Shown here: positions 61,901 through 64,000 of the stretch, in pieces
Layout of the letters: the number at the start of each line of letters is the position of its first letter
Numbering within the stretch: position 1 is the first letter of the stretch
Assembly (NCBI GenBank): GCA_904063045.1
Contig: CAJFCJ010000001.1
Span: 1,247,501 to 1,311,500 of the forward strand
Source of the DNA: Dimorphilus gyrociliatus
Taxonomy: Eukaryota; Annelida; Polychaeta; Dinophilidae
Direction of reading: 5' to 3'
DNA: 64,000 nt
Notes under the pieces: generated by a model
What the model was told of the DNA's origin: nothing
Databases searched by the model: none
The model's input: only the letters and a program-made list of their open reading frames with translations
Made by a program: the position numbers and the translations under genes

Positions 61901-64000
61901 TTATATCTCTGCATGCTTAAGCAATCACCTCCAAAATCCTGTGCACCTGTCGGAAGCAGGTGTGATAAGTCTGAAAAATAATAGTTTAAAAGAAATAATA
62001 AAAAAGTCTAAAAAAGAATTAATTTCCTTCGTAGAGTCTATTGTTGTATTGAAGAAGAAAATTATGTAACTTAAGTGATAATTGAAAGTGAGAACAACGT
62101 AATTATAAGAGGTAAGGGATAGGAAATAAATAGAAAAAGGCAATTCTAATTTCAATTATTGATTGGCTTATGAAAGTGATATAGGAAAAAAATTTGACTC
62201 TATTTACCTCCAACGTCTTCGGGAGCAATCTGGATTGAGAGACTCTTCTTTAGGAAACCGGAAACTGTACTCTTTCTTCTAGCTCTTGGCTTTTTGACTT
62301 GGGAACACTTTCGAGAAATTGAATCGAGTATGCGATACGTTGATTTGGCACTGCTAACTTGAAATGCTCCAATATATTCCAATAAATTATCAACTTTAAA
62401 GGAAAATATCGAAAAATAGATGTTAGAAAAATAACATAATTGATAAAATTCATAATATATAAATCGTACTATCTGGCGAATCGTCAGCTTCTGTTAAATA
62501 AGTTAAACAAGTTGCGCATGAGGTATTCATAAAATCTTGTATAAAACCAAGTTGAACTCTATAAACAAAGTATTACCATTAACTAAATAAAATAATAATA
62601 TAAATATATATTGAGTAAAATTCACCTTGTTCCATTTATATAACCTGTCTGCAGTTTTTTCATAGTAGCTATGAGGGCAGGATGTAGATTATTCTTGAAA
62701 TCTGTTGAAAAGTTTATACTTTTATATAAAAAACAATATACCGATCACACCAACCATACGCTATACGAAAACAAGGAACAATGAAAATAGGTCTCCCCAT
62801 ACCCATCCATGAGTTTTTCAAATATAAAAGATTATTTTTGAAACCATCTATTAGATATTCAATATCATGCACCATATAGAAGGTATCAGCATCAGAGAAC
62901 TGCAAAGCGTCAGAAACTCATTCAGAGGGAAAGGACAGGAGAAATATTTTATTTAAAATGGAACATAGAATGTATACCGAAGTTGATTAAAGAGGTTTGA
63001 TTGCATAAAAAAAGATGCAAATTAAGAGTTTCTTTTAGTATTAAGCCTAAATAACAATCCAAAGCTAAACGATCTCGAATAAACAAAACAAATATGCCAT
63101 CCATTAGGAAACTACTTAAGAAATGAAAGGATAGTCTAATATCTTATAACTTAATCATTTTCTATAAAGTTGATTAATGCCTATCCTTAATTTCCCAGTT
63201 TTTGATACAATATTACAGGTGAACATCAATCATAATTTACCCAATAATGACTGCTTGATTGGGAACACCATTAGAGGCCTCCCAATATTGTTCCAGTATC
63301 TTTGTAAGTGTTGAACGTCTGTTTTGAGCATATCCAGCAGTAGTTCCAGATCAAGAGGTAAGTAAAATTCTTGCTTATCTACAAACTTTTTTGAATTTTC
63401 GATCGATATATATATTTTGTAATCAACCTCGATATAGAAGAGAAAATCCTAGAAAAATCTTTTACCTGAGGCATAAACACTAGAGTCTTATCTCCCAAAG
63501 TATAGAGTTTACTAGTTGCTAAAATGCCTGCCATTTCAGTCGGTCTTCCAGTAAGACCCAATTTAGAATTCTTTCCTGTAAGTACATTTGTAAATTATAA
63601 ATCCTCTCTCGTGCTTGTATATTTACTTACCCAAATGAGAGAAAATATGGCTTAATACTTTTGCAGGATAAACTTGAACGGGTGAAGCTTCCGCTAATGT
63701 TTGAACCTTAATATCGTTTTCCGCCAGCTTTTCTTGAATCTTTTCATCTTCTGCCAGAATAACAACTACAAAGAAAACAAAAAAAAATTGATATTAAACT
63801 TTAAAGCTATGTAAATAAATATAAATAGATTACCTTGAACAACTAAATCAGGCTTTTGTTCTGTTACTAATCTCCTATTTAAAGGATCAATTTCACCAGG
63901 TGATAAAAATCCCTATTGGAAAAACATATATCAATATTATTAATTAAACTGCCAAAAAATAAGTGGTTTACCTCCATCAGTAACTTGCATAAAATATATA
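58942..64000 (-). CDS. PHKA: Phosphorylase b kinase regulatory subunit alpha, 3' part
   Basis: Regulatory alpha subunit of phosphorylase kinase, controlling glycogen breakdown. The N-terminal glucoamylase-like domain lies beyond the window. Exons 5' to 3': 64000-63972, 63912-63834, 63765-63631, 63575-63466, then either A 63385-63241 or B 62899-62755, 62701-62626, 62558-62470, 62393-62208, 61702-61007, 60937-60839, 60537-60457, 60183-60089, 59613-59470, 59412-58942. [105 protein letters not shown] and [14 protein letters not shown] identify alpha rather than beta. It ends in CRVQ, a CaaX box like the farnesylated CAMQ of mammalian alpha. A and B look mutually exclusive. Confidence 0.93.
59765..59905. 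repeat. (TA)n-rich microsatellite in a PHKA intron
   Basis: An AT dinucleotide-rich tract with interspersed ATACATATAC units, in two clusters (about 59767-59820 and 59877-59905), lying inside an intron of the phosphorylase kinase gene. Confidence 0.75.
62755..62899 (-). other. PHKA alternative exon B (duplicate of exon A)
   Basis: 145 nt, acceptor CTTTGCAG, donor GTTGGT, entering in phase 0 and leaving in phase 1. Encodes [18 protein letters not shown], continuing with GRPIFIVP and ending IAYG. Homologous in position and content to exon A at 63241-63385. Confidence 0.8.
63241..63385 (-). other. PHKA alternative exon A
   Basis: 145 nt, acceptor CAAAAAAG, donor GTAAAT, entering in phase 0 and leaving in phase 1. 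Encodes [18 protein letters not shown], then [15 protein letters not shown]. It is the closer match to vertebrate alpha (PQFTDQHHFYLALD in human PHKA2, recalled). Confidence 0.8.

Overview
This window is nuclear DNA from an animal with a compact genome. It is very AT-rich, has no bacterial gene signals, and nearly every gene is cut by short GT-AG introns, mostly about 50-70 bp and often with T-rich 3' ends. Gene content is metazoan: PIGN, STRIP, CLPTM1L, TMEM231, UBE3B, PTPDC1, NFRKB, PGAP4, phosphorylase kinase alpha, a TRIM-like protein, a glucose-transporter-like protein and a C-type-lectin/thrombospondin receptor. Protein lengths are close to human orthologues (UBE3B comes out at 1068 aa, UTP25 at 758, CLPTM1L at 537). 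I infer a small-genome invertebrate bilaterian; a compact-genome annelid would fit, but the species cannot be named from the sequence. Exon coordinates were derived by hand from reading frame, splice signals and remembered family sequences. Unless stated, the frames close exactly.

Layout: 1-510 DHDDS 3' end (+), convergent with PIGN (-, 802-4338), then STRIP (-, 4782-7789). CLPTM1L (+, 8359-10236) faces TMEM231 (-, 10568-11872), followed by TVP23 (-, 12448-13475), which shares a 313-bp head-to-head promoter with UBE3B (+, 13789-18224). Next are three minus-strand genes in a row: a C8orf76-like gene, MRPS23 and ISY1 (18377-22171). TMEM126-like (+) and a TRIM-like gene (-) converge at 23.6 kb. 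CPSF3 (+, 25182-27926) converges on MED11 (-). At 29.0-30.1 kb lies an intronless divergent p38-type MAP kinase (+), then a gene-poor 1.8 kb with a fold-back repeat, then PGAP4 (+). From 34.3 to 38.2 kb is an unrecognised, Asn-rich, SUMO-interaction-motif-bearing protein (+). PTPDC1 (-) and NFRKB (+) are divergent at 38.4-45.6 kb. A possible small membrane-protein gene (46.1 kb), UTP25 (-), a decayed mariner transposon touching the UTP25 start, an SLC2-like transporter (-), CCDC115 (+), EEF1B (+), a chimeric lectin/TSP1 receptor (-), an unrecognised small gene (-), NCBP2 (-) and the 3' part of phosphorylase kinase alpha (-, to the window end) complete it.

The genes are mostly unrelated housekeeping functions, though some share pathways: PIGN and PGAP4 act in GPI-anchor synthesis and remodelling, DHDDS supplies dolichol for the same ER glycosylation machinery, and CPSF3, ISY1 and NCBP2 all process Pol II transcripts. 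The most striking non-routine signal is a pair of homologous, equal-length (145 nt), same-phase tandem exons in phosphorylase kinase alpha, the signature of mutually exclusive splicing. Others are the intronless p38-like kinase with an SGY activation loop, the mariner relic abutting UTP25, and two unrecognised proteins.
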